A stretch of 64,000 nt of DNA, taken from the NCBI GenBank assembly GCA_024516035.1, contig CM044958.1, forward strand, positions 26,059,517 to 26,123,516, given 5' to 3'. The notes under the pieces are model-generated. The model saw nothing but the letters and a program-made list of their open reading frames with translations. It was not told the DNA's origin and made no database searches. Position 1 is the stretch's first letter; each line of letters begins with the position of its first letter. Made by a program: the position numbers and the translations under genes. The stretch comes from Bactericera cockerelli (taxonomy: Eukaryota > Arthropoda > Insecta > Hemiptera > Triozidae). Below are positions 25,901-38,200 of the stretch, one piece after another.

Positions 25901-28900
25901 TCATCTCCATCTCATTATATTTTTACTTTCCTTTTTCTAGAGATGAACCAAAAAATGGCGGATTTTCATGAAAAAAATTCATGATGATAATACATACGAA
26001 CCAAAAAACTTGGTTTGGTTGAAAAAAAGTTAGGGAACAACATTATCTTGGAATAAAAAAACAAGGGGGGTTTACTTGGATAGTTAGAATGGCAAATGAA
26101 ATTAATTTGCCATTCATTTATATATATTGTATTTCACCCATTATTTATTTTATTTGATTATTATCATTCTTCTTCTATCACCTTCTTAACAGTGTATTAT
26201 AATGTAATTGGGTGTATGTCAAATTTCATTGTAATTGACATACATCTGTTTTGTATTGCACTTAAAAAATAAATAAATAAATTAAAAAATTAAAAAAATT
26301 TCTTTTGCTATCTTAAACTTTTTGGAACCCGGCTCCTATTTACCGGTAGGTATGTATTTTTGAGGGTCCCGACTTAGACTAACTTTTTTATTATTAATTC
26401 TACATGGGGTTGCGACTTATCAAACCCAATGATTTTTAGGTAACTGTTACCGTTGAGTCACCATGGGCGGTGATAAGGAAAGTCGTGTGGTGTCACACCA
26501 GATTTTTTTCATTTTGTAAATATGAAATGTCAATACATTATTATGGAACCCAATGACTGTATACTCCCTGTATAGGAACCCAATGACTGTATACTGTATA
26601 CTCCCTGTATAGGAACCCAATGACTTTATACTCCCTGTATAGGAACCCAAAGACTGTATACTCCCTGTATAGGCACCCAATGACTGTATACTCCCTGTAT
26701 AGGAACCCAATGACTGTATACTCCCTGTATAGGCACCCAATGACTGTATACTACCTGTATAGGAACCCAATGACTGTATACTCCCTGTATAGGAACCCAA
26801 TGACTGTATACTCCCTGTATAGGCACCCAATGACTGTATACTCCCTGTATAGGCACCCAATGACTGTATACTCCCTGTATAGGAACCCAATGACTGTATA
26901 CTCCCTGTAGAGGCACCCAATGACTGTATACTCCCTGTATAGGAACTCAATGACTGTGCACTCCCTGTATAGCAACCCAATGACTGTATACTCCCTTTAT
27001 AGGCACCCAATGACTGTATACTCCCTGTATAGGAACCCAATGACTGTATACTCTCTGTATAGGAACCCACAACCCGATGGGAAGTGCGAGTGGGAATACA
27101 GTGAACTAGAAAAAACGTTCCGTATGACCTAGATTAGGAGGAGGAGGGGGAGGAGGGGGGGGAAAGAGTGGTTAGGCACTGAGATAGTGAGGGGAAATAT
27201 GATAGTAAACTTGCGTGTTACCAAGGCAACGGGCAATAACTGCATCGCGCCTTATTGCATTCAGAATTATATTTTCCTCCCTCTCTCCCCTCTCCTCTTC
27301 TCTCTCGATTTCTTCATTCCGTTTTCTGTTTAATCCATTTTCATTAAGAATTTAGAAAGACATGTGGGATTTTGTACCTTTTGCTTTCCTCTAATTATTA
27401 CTGAATGAGGAAATTGTACATAAAAAACTGCATGAAGAGTCCTGTGGTGTGGCCTTTACTTACCATGCGCTGGACTTTGGGTATTTAATTTGAATTTACT
27501 AAGGAATGCGACGTGTTAGTCACAATAGATCTCATTATGTCGCAGTGTATACTGTATGGAGTTTCCACTTTAAAAAACTTACAACCAGGTCATAAATACG
27601 TATAATGATAGAAGGGATGAATATTTGATTATTATCGGTTATAGTGAGTATGAATCGAAACATTCTGTTTTTCCTCGCACAATACTTTTCATTTAACTCT
27701 AAAGTGACTAATCAAAAAGAGGATTAAAAAATAATATAAGCCAGACTGTTCCTCAATTTGGGGGTTGTGATTGGTTGAAACTAAGGGCGTTCCTACCGTC
27801 TAATTTGGCCCTAAGTGTATTCACTAGCACAAAAAAATTATGCATATTAAGGCTTTTAAGCAAAGCAGCAAGATTTCATCTCGGATAATTGGCCAGAAGG
27901 TGTGAAACTCTCATCCTGAGTCTTTTAGTTAAGATGAAACACGTGCCTGTAGAGTAAGGCAGACAGAGGGGAGGAAGTGAGGAGAAATAGCCAGAGGGGA
28001 GGAAATGAGGAGACAGAGAGGAAGGGGAGAGAGAGAGGGAGGGGGTAAAGAAATATGGAAAAGGGAAGGGGAATCAATGATGAAAAATGTAATATGGGCC
28101 GTGAGGACCGTGAGAGATAAAAAAGGAAAAGAAAGAAAAGGAATGATAGAAAATATACCAGAAAAGGACGCAGTAAGAAGAAAATTACATTCAATGGGGG
28201 GATAGAGTAAGAGAGAGAGGGTGGACATATATCAAGGGTAGGAGATAAAGAGAGATGGAAGAAGGAAGAAAAAGACAAAGTATGATGAGAGAGAGAGAGA
28301 GTGAGAGATGAGGCGAAAGTAAAATAAATGAAAGAGAAGTAAAATTCAGGGAGAAATTGTCCCTTTAATTCTGAGCTATCGAAATGCATCATAAGTCACA
28401 CCAACAAAAAAAATCACAAGTTTGGTGACTGGGGGGGAATCGAAAGGGTTGATAAGGGAGGGGGGGGGGGATAGAGGAGAGAATATATATGTAGTAATGT
28501 TGGGTATGATTGAGCTCTTTTAAAGATGTTTGTGATAATGTCTTTCTGCTTCTCCACATTTGAACAAATCAAATAATACTTCTTTAATGTGAGTATGAAA
28601 TACCAGTTAAAGACGCTCTCACCCGATTTATTATAAAAATTAATAGAAAGTTGATATATTATGTTTAATATATGTAGGTTTTTAGGTGCATAGTTATGAA
28701 GAATCTTCTTCTTATTCTTCTGATAGGTATAAATAAATAAAAATCTGGTGTAAACATCACACGACTTTCCTTATCATATTAGGAATGGGAACAGGACCAA
28801 AAGCCACTAGTGACTCAAAGGTAACAGTCAGCTAAAAATCAAAGCCAAATTCGTAATCAGCAACTCAAAATCATTGGATTTGATATGTCACAATCCCCAT

Positions 28901-29231
28901 CTAGGATGAATAATAAAAAAGTTAGTCTGAGCGGGCCCCCCCCCAAAATACCGGTAAATTGGGGCCGAGGTCCAAAAAGTTCAAGATATCAAAAAAATGA
29001 TAAGAAGAGACCCCTATTATTTTTTTAATCTAAGAAAATGTTGTTCTGAAACTTTCTTTGTATCTTTAACCAATTCATAGAAGCGGCGCTTGCGGCCAAT
29101 ATTTGCGGCCCTGCGGCCGCATTTTGCGGCCGATTTCAACCAAAAGTTTCGTGGTTCGTCTGGTGTATAAAATTGATTTGCATACCAAATTTCAAGTCTC
29201 TAGCTCTTACCGTTCTTGAGATATCCTGTTC

Positions 29232-29289
<58 letters not shown>

Positions 29290-32200
29290 GCACGGACCAA
29301 TGGCTAAAAACAACTTTTTTGGTATCCTGAGGCTATGATTCGTCCAGAAATGTGAAAAACTGGGTAGGTCAAATTTTCGACGAATACAATACTTTCCTTA
29401 TTATAGGATAAGGAAAGTAAAAATGAGCCAGCACTCAAATGTAGTATTGGAATAAAGTTTCGAATCCAAGCCTGAAAGAGGTAGAAAAGTAGACAAGTCA
29501 TCTGGGAGTTTCAAATTGAAACATAGTATAGGTCAGAATATTCTATACTTGATGGATTGAGGTTAATACCCAGTATCACCCAATAACGTTCAAGGAATAT
29601 GGGGAGTAAGGGATTATTTTGTGCTATTGAAAGGTAAAGCCAAAAATTGAAGGATACTAGAATAAGTGAGGGATTGAGGTCAAAAACTGTCAAGGCCGAT
29701 GAAACCTTTTGCATTGTTAATAGAATAAATTACAAGCCCGGGACTCTAGACCCATGTCCTCTTTTTATTTTTGCATTGGTTATTCCCTATTGGAATTTTC
29801 AATATGTCATATCAATGATATTTTAATATTTTATTTAAAAATAACTGTCTTTTTTAGTAGGTACAACTTACTATCAACTACTTCCTAGTCAATAAAGAGG
29901 CGCTACATTAAAATGTTCGCGTAATGTAACTGCCTGTCTCGAGCCGGCAGTCTAAATAAAGCACTACGTTACTATAGCCACAAATATGGGGTCCACTCAT
30001 ACCTCGTGAGGAAAAATGAGTAGCTGCTTTAATGTAAGCAGCGACCAGTGGCGGAATTATAGGCAAAAATAAGATATTGGGATATTAAAGATATGGAAAA
30101 GTCCTATTATTCTGCGCTACTCACTAAAATTGTGATAGAATAACACAAAGAAACATATTTATTATTTATTTATTTATTTATAGCCACAAACTGTAGTAAC
30201 TAAATAATATGTCCCATGTTTTTTGTGGGTGATTAGCTGATTAGTAGCACAAGCAACTGAAGTGCTGGTTCTTTTGATATTGATAAAAGAATGATGTGTA
30301 ATAAAAATAGTCAATGTGGAGTAACTTACCCAAGATCTTTTTTCTTTCGTTTTGAGAACATCTCTTCTACTGGTACTGCTACAATGAAACCCGATACATT
30401 GCTGAAATGAAAGAATAAAATAATGATTAAAGAGATTTATTTACTTCAAATTAACGGGGAAATTTCACCATTAGCGGTAAAGCCAAGTAGAAAAAACCAA
30501 GTGATTTATAAGCTTAATTTTAGGGACTAATTCATTGAGTAAGACATTAAAAAATTATATTCTTTAGTGAAAGGCAACCATTAGTCGAGGTTAATGATCA
30601 AATTATTTTCTACCCGAAAATCGTCTATATCAAGCTGTACCAAAGTACCAGGGTCTGGGGCCGAGGGTCTAGCTAGGGTATAGACCCAGGCCAGGATCCA
30701 CGTTGTGGCTGCCTACTTACATCCAGATATACCGGTTAGCTCAAATCATAGAAATATCAGAACATCTCTTCAATATCGTACGTCCTTCAGACGGGTGCCA
30801 CCCTGACCACCCCCCATTGGTTAGAAACTTGCAAACACATAATACAAGGCTAGTATAGGATGGGGGGAAGTTTTGACTCTCATCGTAGTGCGCGAACACA
30901 ACGGATTACTTGACCCTGGAATAGCCCCGGTATCACGTAGAATAATCTAACCATGTTATTAAATGTAAGCGGCCTTAAAGGAGTCCCGAAAATCGTCTAT
31001 ATCTATGTGCAGGAGCTAGGATCTAGGGTCTAGGGTCTAGGTCCAGAGTCCTGGTTGTGGTCTCCTACTTATGTGCAATTTATTGACGGATAAAAGGACA
31101 AAACTTTCTCCAAATTTGCTAGCATTTTTACTTCATTCACTTGAGTAAGATGCATTGTGGTATGCCTTAGTTTTGTAGTAAGTGTACTGAAAGTAATAAA
31201 TATGGAACCGACCTCAGTAGCTTGATCGATAAGGCGGCGAACTTGTAACCCGAAGGTCGATCGGTGGTTCAAGTTCCAGTTTAAACGTAGATTTGGTAAA
31301 GCGAGTTTGAGTAGTTGTGATATCACGAAAGTGATTAACAAAAATATGATAACTTTTTTCTTAAACTTAATAAAATATGGACCAAAATTTTTCCCCAAGA
31401 GCATTCTCTTTCTCAGCCATTTTTAATTATTGTTTTGTGGAGGAATTAAAACATTTCTCCTCATTAAATTTACGTTCAGAGCCACCCCCATCTCCGTCAT
31501 AATGATGAGTTTTCTACAAGAAGAGGCTTTGCGCGCCTTCTTTTCTTTTCCTAAACAGTTTTATAAATTGAGTTTATTCTCTGTCATTCCTATTTTTCCG
31601 CACACGAGACTTCATGTCTTCCTCTCCCTACCCTGCATTGTTCTTCCTCTGAATATTTTATTCGCACGTGCACGTGTTTTACAAAATCCCAAACTTCTCC
31701 CTGTTTACATTGAGCTTTTCTACCCTCGACCAATTGGGCGAATTTTAACAATTAAATATCCGACATGTAGCTCATTGTTAAGCTCTTACGAAATTTGTAT
31801 TAATATTTTACTTCCGAGAAATTTCTAATATTAGAAATCGGAGGTATTGTGTTCGTTTTTTTTTCAGTTGTTTGTAAGGGACACCTTCCGATATGCTCTT
31901 ATTAACCGATAACCTCAATGGAATGTATTGTGTAACTTCTCACCTATCAGAGGAGCGGCATAAAACGGGAATGACGGGATGCCAAGCTGCTGTTTCATGG
32001 CTAAGAAATAATTAGAAGTCTATGAAATACTCATCTTCTTTTTTATTTTATTTTTAATCCACTAATCCTGCAAATAAATTTCCCTCTGATTTGAAGAGAT
32101 ATATTTCATTTATAGTTGCTAGGCCCATATACTTTTTCGTCAGCGCAATGTACTCACGCAATGTAAAAGTGAAATAGCGCACTGGTATTGCACGCATGAT

Positions 32201-35200
32201 GACCTAAGCAAGATCCGTAGTAGTGAAGAGTTTTCTGCTCGGTACTTGGATGTCCAAGGTCCACTCATACCTCGTGAGGAAAAATGAGTAGTTATGAACT
32301 TGTATGGGTAACTACCAGTGGCAGCATTACGAAAAGGAATTAGTTACTTGAGCATAGCAAATTATATGATTGGGGTGTTTCTACTGGTTGTCGCATATAT
32401 CCAATATTAAAAAAAAAAAAAAAAAAAACAGAAAAAAAAACGTTACTTCTTGTAGGTAGGTTTTCAAGTTTCATTTCAAATCTTCAAATTTACTGTTGTT
32501 TTCGTAAGAAAGAAGTACTTCCGTCTTCTGTGTGTCAGTGGAACAGCAATGTCAATCAGGATGGCTTTTTTTCTATATTGAAATTATCATCATTATGGCA
32601 GTGTCTTTGTTATTACTTGGTCTCTTCTTTCTGGCCCTCGGTCCTCTATTATTTAATTTTCGTGTTTGTTCTGCGGGAAAGCCACCTCGTGCAATGGGTA
32701 TCTTAGAATGACACTTTCTAATAAGAACTCACATGGGGTGTCTGTCGGTTAAAGAAAGAAAGGGAAGGGGTAAAGTTTACGAGGGTAGGAAACGATGCAC
32801 AAGTGTCAAATAACGCCAGGGATAATAAGGATATGACACGTCAGGCTTTCGATATTCAGGATTCCTTTCCTCCTTCCCTTCTCTGTATCTATCCCCTTCT
32901 TCTTTCAATCATTACTCCTTTCAAACAATTTTCTTTTGCGAAAACAGCCCGTGTCCGGAGTACATATATAGGGATATCAATAATGTGGAATAAAATGAAG
33001 TGATAAGATTTTTAACACAGCTGTCTTGAAAGGTTAAGATAGTGTCATTCTCAGCTGAAGGAAATAAACAGGATCTGTTTTGGTGTACCTGGTTGCTTTC
33101 AAAAAAAAGGATTGAAAATCGAGAACAAAGATTTCATCAGAAATACATAATTGCCAGGACAGGAATTGAAGCAAAATAATAATATACTACTGTGTATTTG
33201 TGCGATTTGAGGTCGTCTGATGGTACGGCCCTAGAACCTCGCGTTACCAGAGGATACCCCCCCCCCCCCTAGATTCCAGGGAGTATGCAACACTAGGTAT
33301 TATTGATTGTTCACTAGGTATAATTGATTTTCCTCATCAGCTGCCCCCCCCCCTCCCCCCCTAGCCAAAATCCTGCCTACGCCCAATGTATAGTTACCTA
33401 CTTTTAGATGCTTATTTATGAGTGCTCAGCGCGTTTGCCTGAGCCTTGAACTTTGAATTCCTCCCATGTCTGAGCCCTGAGGATTCCTCGTAAATGAAAG
33501 TGGTATATGCTTATACTCCCACTCTCCCCGCAAACAAAAGAAATGTAATAGACTGGAAGGAACGAACGCAAATACAATGGTAGAGAACCCGAAACTAGAG
33601 AGAGAAAACATAGAGATGATAATAAATAACGCCAAAGAAGAATGAGAGAACTAGAGAAGAGAAAAAAGTATTTAGATATTATAGAAAACTGTAATACCTA
33701 AATACATTTCAAAGTTGTTTAGCGCCCTTGAAGAAAAGAAGGGAAGAGGGGAAGAAAGCTTTAAAACTTTTTATAAAGAGGGGAATTTTTTTCTGAAGAC
33801 AAGTGGCAGGATGTGGCGCCACAAATATGAAAATTGAGTCCAAAGGGGGATGGATTACTAGATGGGGGGACTTATCATTATACCATGGGGTGATTGTTAA
33901 CACGCAAGAACAACACGATGGCATTGTTTTGAATCCTACAATATCGGAAACACCACCTTCTTGCCTTTGATACGGACAAACACATGCCCAAACTACTAAA
34001 TAGTACTGATGGGTCTTCTCTCAGTAATCTGATGTCAAATAGCTGATAATACTCAGTAATGTAATAAGCAATAACACCCACACCATTATCAAGCAGAAAA
34101 CTTTCACAACAAATTTAATAATTTACCAATTTTTTGTCTTCGTTCTCCTGAAAATTAAGTTAGGAAAACAAAAGAAGCTGAAAATTTTCCCAGAAAAATA
34201 GACTGCCAGAAGAAAAGCACATCTTTATTGTTTCTGTCCTTGCCCCCCCCCCCCCCCCCTCCATGTCTCTGTGCTGGAGGAGTGAAATACTCTCAGCTCC
34301 CAAAGTGTTTCTTTATTGCTTGAATCTCTCGTCTCCGCGTCTCCCACATGCTTCTAGTTTCTGATTATGTAAATATTCCTGCTACATTCTATTGTACAAG
34401 GAAGGATTGTTTTTATATTGAAACTTCTCTGAAGAAACTTTGGTGACAAGAACTCGAGTAGGGGAACCAGAGTAAAAGTTCTCTCAGTGATATCAGACTT
34501 AAAATGGCAAATCGATTCTTTGGAACAAATTAGCCTGAACAGATGGGATCCTAAAATAATGAATATTCTACAGGCAATAATAATAATATACATGTGTTTC
34601 TCCTTTAGTTATTGTATCACAATTTTAGTGAGTAGAGAAGAAGTATAGGACTTTTTCTTTTCCTTGCATATACCAATCTCTTATTTTTGCCAATGATTCC
34701 GCCACTGGTCGCTGCTCACATGAAATCAGCTACTCATATTTCCTCACCAGGAATGAGTAGACCCCGGACATCCAAGTATAGAGTAGAAAAAATCTTGCCC
34801 TGCTCGGGATCGAACCCAGGTCACCGTATGCGCAACTCACAAAGCCACGATGACGACTATTCCACACGCATAAGGTGCACTGAGTAGGAGTAGACTACAC
34901 AATAACTGGACAAGCTCAGGGCATTAACTTGTCCTCAGCGACCATCAGGGTGCCAAATGTCCTGATTTTTTTTTTTTTTTTTTAACAAGATTTGTGCTTT
35001 ATTTTTGTACATCATTTCATTACAATATTTTGAAAAACATAATAAATATATAACTAATTAAAATGAATCAAATAAAATACTTATGAGCAATTGAGTATGC
35101 ACTCATACTATCACACTAAGGTACCTGGGGAACCAGGCACCTTGTTTTGTGATAGATTAACCCTGGCACCACCATAGATTTGACACGTCTTCTTCTTCTT

Positions 35201-38200
35201 TCACTTTGCCTTTCCCAAACTCACTTGGGGTTGGCATTGGCCAACCTTTTCCACAAGGTTGGTTCTTTCTGGCTCTTGTACTTCCACAACTTACGGCCAG
35301 ATGCACTTCCGAAAGCCAATCCTGTTAAGGGCGTCAACTATTAGTGTTATTGTCTTGGACTCGTAATGTTTCACTGCATCCGATGCTAATGGCTAATGCA
35401 ATGGTTTTTCTTCGGGTCAATCTAAGAATTCTAAGTAGAAGTTGGGTGATATGAGACCTGCCTCATACTGACTTAGAGGCTACAGGGTGCTGATAGCGCA
35501 CGATGACGTTTTGCACACATACCACCTCAACTGTCCACATTGAATTTAAATTAATAACCTTTATTGTGGCTGTAATAATATGGAACACGAGGATAGGTTA
35601 TTAATTAATTCCTTCATTCGGAGTCACATTTCCTTTGAGCCTGGTAGGCGCTGATATTGATATCTAATGACTATCACAGCGAGCACAGCCCGTTTTCCTC
35701 TATAAACATGAATCACAGTAGGATAAATATAAATGATCATTTCATTTAAGCAAGAAAACGTCATAACTCTGGCCTCGTTTATCCGAGGCTCAACATATTA
35801 TACTCAAAAGATCCGCCTCGACGACCGGCATCTTTTGGTACCACTTCCACCCCCCTATCTCAATTCTACCCCCCCCCCCTAGGGTGGTTTTTGTACATTA
35901 GCAAAGAACTCGTTATAAGTCGGGCCTCGTTTATGCGAGACTCAACAAATGATACTCAAAAGATGTGTTTCGACGAGTTCTATCTTTTGCCCCCATGTCC
36001 AGGGTTCGATTCCCATTCACAGCGCAGTATGTCGTAGTCAATATCATACGTGTGTAATGTTCATTCTTCGTCGAATTGAAACAACAACAACAAAGTTAAA
36101 GTTAGAGTAAATTCAATGCCAATACATTAAATGAATAGGTATTTCTTGTTTTTGACAGTGACAACCTTCAATTTTGCACACCATTTTATTTTTTTTTTAA
36201 GAAAAAATATTCACAAAAAACGCGAGCGAAGTTACGCGAACTGTACAAGAGGTCAGTAACTTTACAACTGAGTTCCACAGGTTTCATTATAAATACTAAT
36301 CACCAAACGGACTACTCCTCATTAACTCCAACATGCTTCAACAAAATGCTACCCAGCTACTACTGGAAGCTCGCGAGTATGCAATGTATCTCATAAGAAT
36401 GTGTTTGCTTTTCCAAAACTATTCTCTTCTCGATCAATTTGATGTACATGGATGGGATTCGAAAGCGAGACAATTGAATTTAACCTATGATGATTGTCTT
36501 GAAATTCAAACATCCAATGTATTTAATTGTTCACATTTTTTAATTGGTAATAATTATTCCGTAAATTTCCTGACTGCTTTGGAATCATTATGTGCAACCA
36601 TCGAACCAAACCCGACAAGAATGTGGTTTCCTCCATTTGTAATCACCTGCAGCATACTAATGAGCATCGTTGTTATCCTTCTCCTCATTAAATCCAAGCT
36701 CCAACAATAGTCTGGTTGCACAGTGTGACTGAACTCATTAGCATACTGGAATCCGAGCATCGCAGTCTGTACGCTGAACTCAAGTCCTCGGTTCGATTCC
36801 CATCAAGATCATTGAATTTACTCTAACTTTAACTTTGTAGTTGTTGTTTCAATTCGACGAAGAATGAACATTACACACGTATGATATTGACTACGACATA
36901 CTGCGCTGTGAATGGGAATCGAACCCTGGACATGGGGGCAAAAGATAGAACTCGTCGAAACACATCTTTTGAGTATCATTTGTTGAGTCTCGCATAAACG
37001 AGGCCCGACTTATAACGAGTTCTTTGCTAATGTACAAAAACCACCCTAGGGGGGGGTAGAATTGAGATAGGGGGGTGGAAGTGGTACCAAAAGATGCCGG
37101 TCGTCGAGGCGGATCTTTTGAGTATAATATGTTGAGCCTCGGATAAACGAGGCCAGAGTTATGACGTTTTCTTGCTTAAATGAAATGACCATTTATATTT
37201 ATCCTACTAATCACATTTAGAAATGCCACATGTGAGGTTTGAATAGAGAATTTTCATTAAATTTTCCAACCCTCAATAAAATTAATCAAAATTCACCATG
37301 TGGGTAGAAGAATAAACTCATCTGCCCACACAAAGGCAGCAGTAGGAACTGAAGGTTCCGCATCAATTATCTAAATTGACTGCAGGCCATTTGAAAACGC
37401 GAAGCCTCTAAGTAATAAATAAATGGAAAAGTAAAAAAATGATAGAAAGTATGGGGAAAATGTTTTTCCAACTAGCCCTCAATGCTTCACAACTATCTAT
37501 CATTTACCAAGGTTTTATTTTCAACTCAATACTCACTTTAAACATCAATGTCTACATATATTGGAAAGCATAAAAAATGAGAATTGTCATTCTATTTGAC
37601 TAGTTAAAAAGTAAAGACATAGTTTTTAAAAACTGCGGGTTGAATTCCTCCTTGGACAAATATTTCTAACAAAATAATTGATTCTAGATAATGATACTGG
37701 TGTTTTTTTTCTATCCTAGTTTATACATAGGTTCAACAGTTCACTCTGTGGACAATTTTTGATACCTCCGAAAAGTTTATTTACCATCTTTTCTGATCTT
37801 GAGTGAGACCAATTTTTCAATACGTATTTAAATTAGTTTTAATTAAAATTTCCGAATTTTATTTTATACCTCTTCTTTGTGCTGAATTCACTAAAAGACC
37901 CCCTTAAAGAAGACTGTTGCTGTTTTCATACCCTTTTAATAGCCATTTAGGAACATTAACTAAATACAACCATCGTTACGCCTTTGTCATAACTACATAC
38001 GTACATACTACATACACACTCAATGAATATCTAAACTTTGTGTAAGTATTTTTTGGAAGTAAAATTAATTCTACAAATTCAATTTGAAAAGTTAGAATTA
38101 GCCCCTGGACTACTCGACACAATGATTGAGGGTACGACAGGTATTCAATAATGCAAGCCCGAGAGGCCATGTTTTTCTACACCGCTGTTCAAAATTATGG

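Larger units (their letters stand above)
30402..34604. other. Nrx-1 intron: no further gene seen
   Basis: Contains SINE copies, an A run at 32410-32428, C homopolymers (33259, 33346, 34243) and a polypurine block near 33540-33780. The 132-codon frame at 31430 has no features of a real protein. Confidence 0.55.
35717..37208. mobile_element. 1,492-bp element with ~400-bp inverted repeats, Polinton-like ends, one ORF
   Basis: Inverted repeats at 35717-36118 and 36810-37208 match over about 400 bases with few differences. The element is flanked by a perfect 6-bp duplication AATCAC (35711-35716 and 37209-37214). The ends begin AGTAGGATAAAT. Long TIRs, a 6-bp target duplication and a 5'-AG start are, from memory, the hallmarks of Polinton/Maverick DNA elements, normally 15-20 kb. 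Each TIR holds two diverged direct copies of a roughly 75-bp unit (35774-35845 and 35920-35990). The 691-bp core has a TATA box and one ORF but no integrase or polymerase. It sits in the Nrx-1 intron. The boundaries are well supported. The Polinton assignment is inference. Confidence 0.75.

Noticed and set aside
26548..27066. CRISPR-like array of 30-bp repeats
   Set aside because: Units are contiguous without spacers, in a eukaryotic intron. It is a minisatellite.
26447..27070. 207-codon minus-strand ORF of GSYTGSIQSL repeats
   Set aside because: It is the translation of the 30-bp minisatellite. Other frames on both strands are equally open and there is no splice or start context.
27925..28392. 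155-codon minus-strand ORF rich in Ser, Leu, Phe
   Set aside because: Translation of a polypyrimidine tract, low complexity, with no domain.
31430..31828. 132-codon plus-strand ORF
   Set aside because: No domain, signal or splice context; unremarkable intronic sequence ending in a repeat hairpin.
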